Origin: Actinomycetota bacterium
Lineage (GTDB): Bacteria; Actinomycetota; Actinomycetes; S36-B12; UBA5976
DNA length: 6,789 bases
Direction: 5' to 3'
Assembly (NCBI GenBank): GCA_009704345.1
Contig: WLEH01000058.1
Span: 1-6,789 of the forward strand
Shown in pieces: positions 6,254-6,789 of this stretch. Below the pieces are notes generated by a model. That model did no database searches. It was not told the origin of the DNA and worked only from the letters and a program-made list of their open reading frames with translations. The position numbers were made by a program, and so were the translations under genes. The number at the start of each line of letters is the position of its first letter. Position 1 is the first letter of the stretch.

Positions 6254-6789
6254 ATGTGGTATATCATACTTATTATTGTGGTCCTATTGATAGCAGGGCT
6301 GGTTCTCTTTACAAAAACGGTGGAACCATCCGGGGCTCCCTCAAATGGATTCGGATTTAACATAGAAGGTTTCACCGAAAACCAGACGCAGGAAATCCAT
6401 ACACAAAACCCCGTGATATATACCGGTATACCCGATAATGTCCTCCAGGTTCCAGACGAATGGATCACACAGACCGTGAGTCAAGGTACCGCTAAAATAG
6501 CCGGCCGCCAAGATCCACTAGAAAATAGCCCACCTAACCCCGTTATTGCCGATATTCAAAAATGTAAAACTCTCAAAAAATGCGGTGATATCACCGGAAC
6601 CTACTGTGGATACTGTAGCAGTACCCGCACATATATGTATGGTGATCAAGAAGGAGCAAGGTTTGATCAATGCGATGGTACTTTCAAACACACCGCAATG
6701 GGATGTCAAGAAATACAGGACCATGAACGCTGTAACGCCATCACCAATGGCGCCCTAATTGACACCACCGGCTGCGGCTGGTGCCTCGC
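6254..6789 (+). CDS. Membrane-anchored CGYC/CGWC Cys-rich protein, tandem paralogue of the upstream gene (3' truncated)
   Basis: An open frame begins at ATG 6254 and runs without a stop for 178 codons to the window end, so the gene is partial. Residues 2-19 are a hydrophobic anchor like that of the upstream protein. EGFT follows at 38-41 (upstream protein: EGFT at 22-25). A VIYTGIPDNVLQVPDEWIT segment aligns with VILNNTPQASLDNVDVWLN of the neighbour. The Cys domain matches closely: cysteines at 104, 110, 118, 121, 140, 151, 160, 174 and 177. The last five intervals (x10, x8, x13, x2 after C140) equal those of the upstream protein, and TYMYGD is shared exactly. CGYC is at 118-121 and CGWC at 174-177. 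The two genes are thus a same-strand duplicate pair. A virion or infected-cell membrane role is inferred. Whether it also carries Link-like or lectin domains cannot be seen. Confidence 0.85.
   Translation, partial: MWYIILIIVVLLIAGLVLFTKTVEPSGAPSNGFGFNIEGFTENQTQEIHTQNPVIYTGIPDNVLQVPDEWITQTVSQGTAKIAGRQDPLENSPPNPVIADIQKCKTLKKCGDITGTYCGYCSSTRTYMYGDQEGARFDQCDGTFKHTAMGCQEIQDHERCNAITNGALIDTTGCGWCL

Noticed and set aside
6244..6724. Two minus-strand frames (about 74 and 68 codons) and one plus-strand frame at the right edge
   Set aside because: They overlap the paralogous gene starting at 6254, whose Cys spacing matches the upstream protein; the alternative frames have no such support.
1..6789. tRNA or other structured RNA genes, integrase or transposase genes
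   Set aside because: No tRNA-like cloverleaf, transposase motif or terminal inverted repeats were seen on either strand by eye.

Overview
The window looks like a piece of a large eukaryotic double-stranded DNA virus (Nucleocytoviricota). Genes are densely packed on both strands with very short gaps and no introns. AT-rich TATA-like elements lie near starts, and no Shine-Dalgarno pattern is evident. The gene content also fits: a divergent ankyrin-type protein, an EsV-1-7-type Cys/His repeat protein, a protein resembling the C-terminal part of a virion protein, and membrane-anchored Cys-rich proteins with lectin-like modules. I cannot name the virus family; phaeovirus, pithovirus-like and other lineages are all possible.

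Layout, left to right. (1) Bases 1-834, plus strand: the 3' part of a putative virion protein gene, cut by the window start. (2) 835-934: convergent gap with three 20-bp AT-rich hairpin units. (3) 935-1327, minus strand: a small, probably membrane-associated protein whose Cys/Arg-rich tail is encoded by a 12-bp tandem repeat. (4) 1328-1449: divergent promoter region. (5) 1450-2352, plus strand: a 300-residue protein with five Cys/His units, the best of which match the EsV-1-7 spacing exactly. (6) 2346-2495: six near-identical 25-bp repeats that fill the convergent junction and supply the stop codons of both flanking genes. (7) 2490-3863, minus strand: divergent ankyrin-type protein. (8) 3864-3900: a 37-bp divergent promoter region. 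(9) 3901-6207, plus strand: a 768-residue N-terminally anchored protein with a CGYC-type Cys domain, two Link-like (C-type-lectin-fold) regions and a bulb-lectin-like C-terminus. (10) 6254-6789, plus strand: the 5' part of a tandem paralogue of that gene, running off the window end.

The common theme on the right side is an anchored, disulfide-rich and possibly sugar-binding surface or virion membrane module. The putative virion protein at the left edge fits a structural neighbourhood. The EsV-1-7-like and ankyrin-type proteins are more likely regulators or host-interaction factors. Both convergent junctions carry their own tandem hairpin array, with unrelated unit sequences, whereas the divergent and tandem junctions do not. 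This suggests the arrays act as two-way transcript-end signals. All functional statements are inferences from motifs read by eye; no database search was possible.
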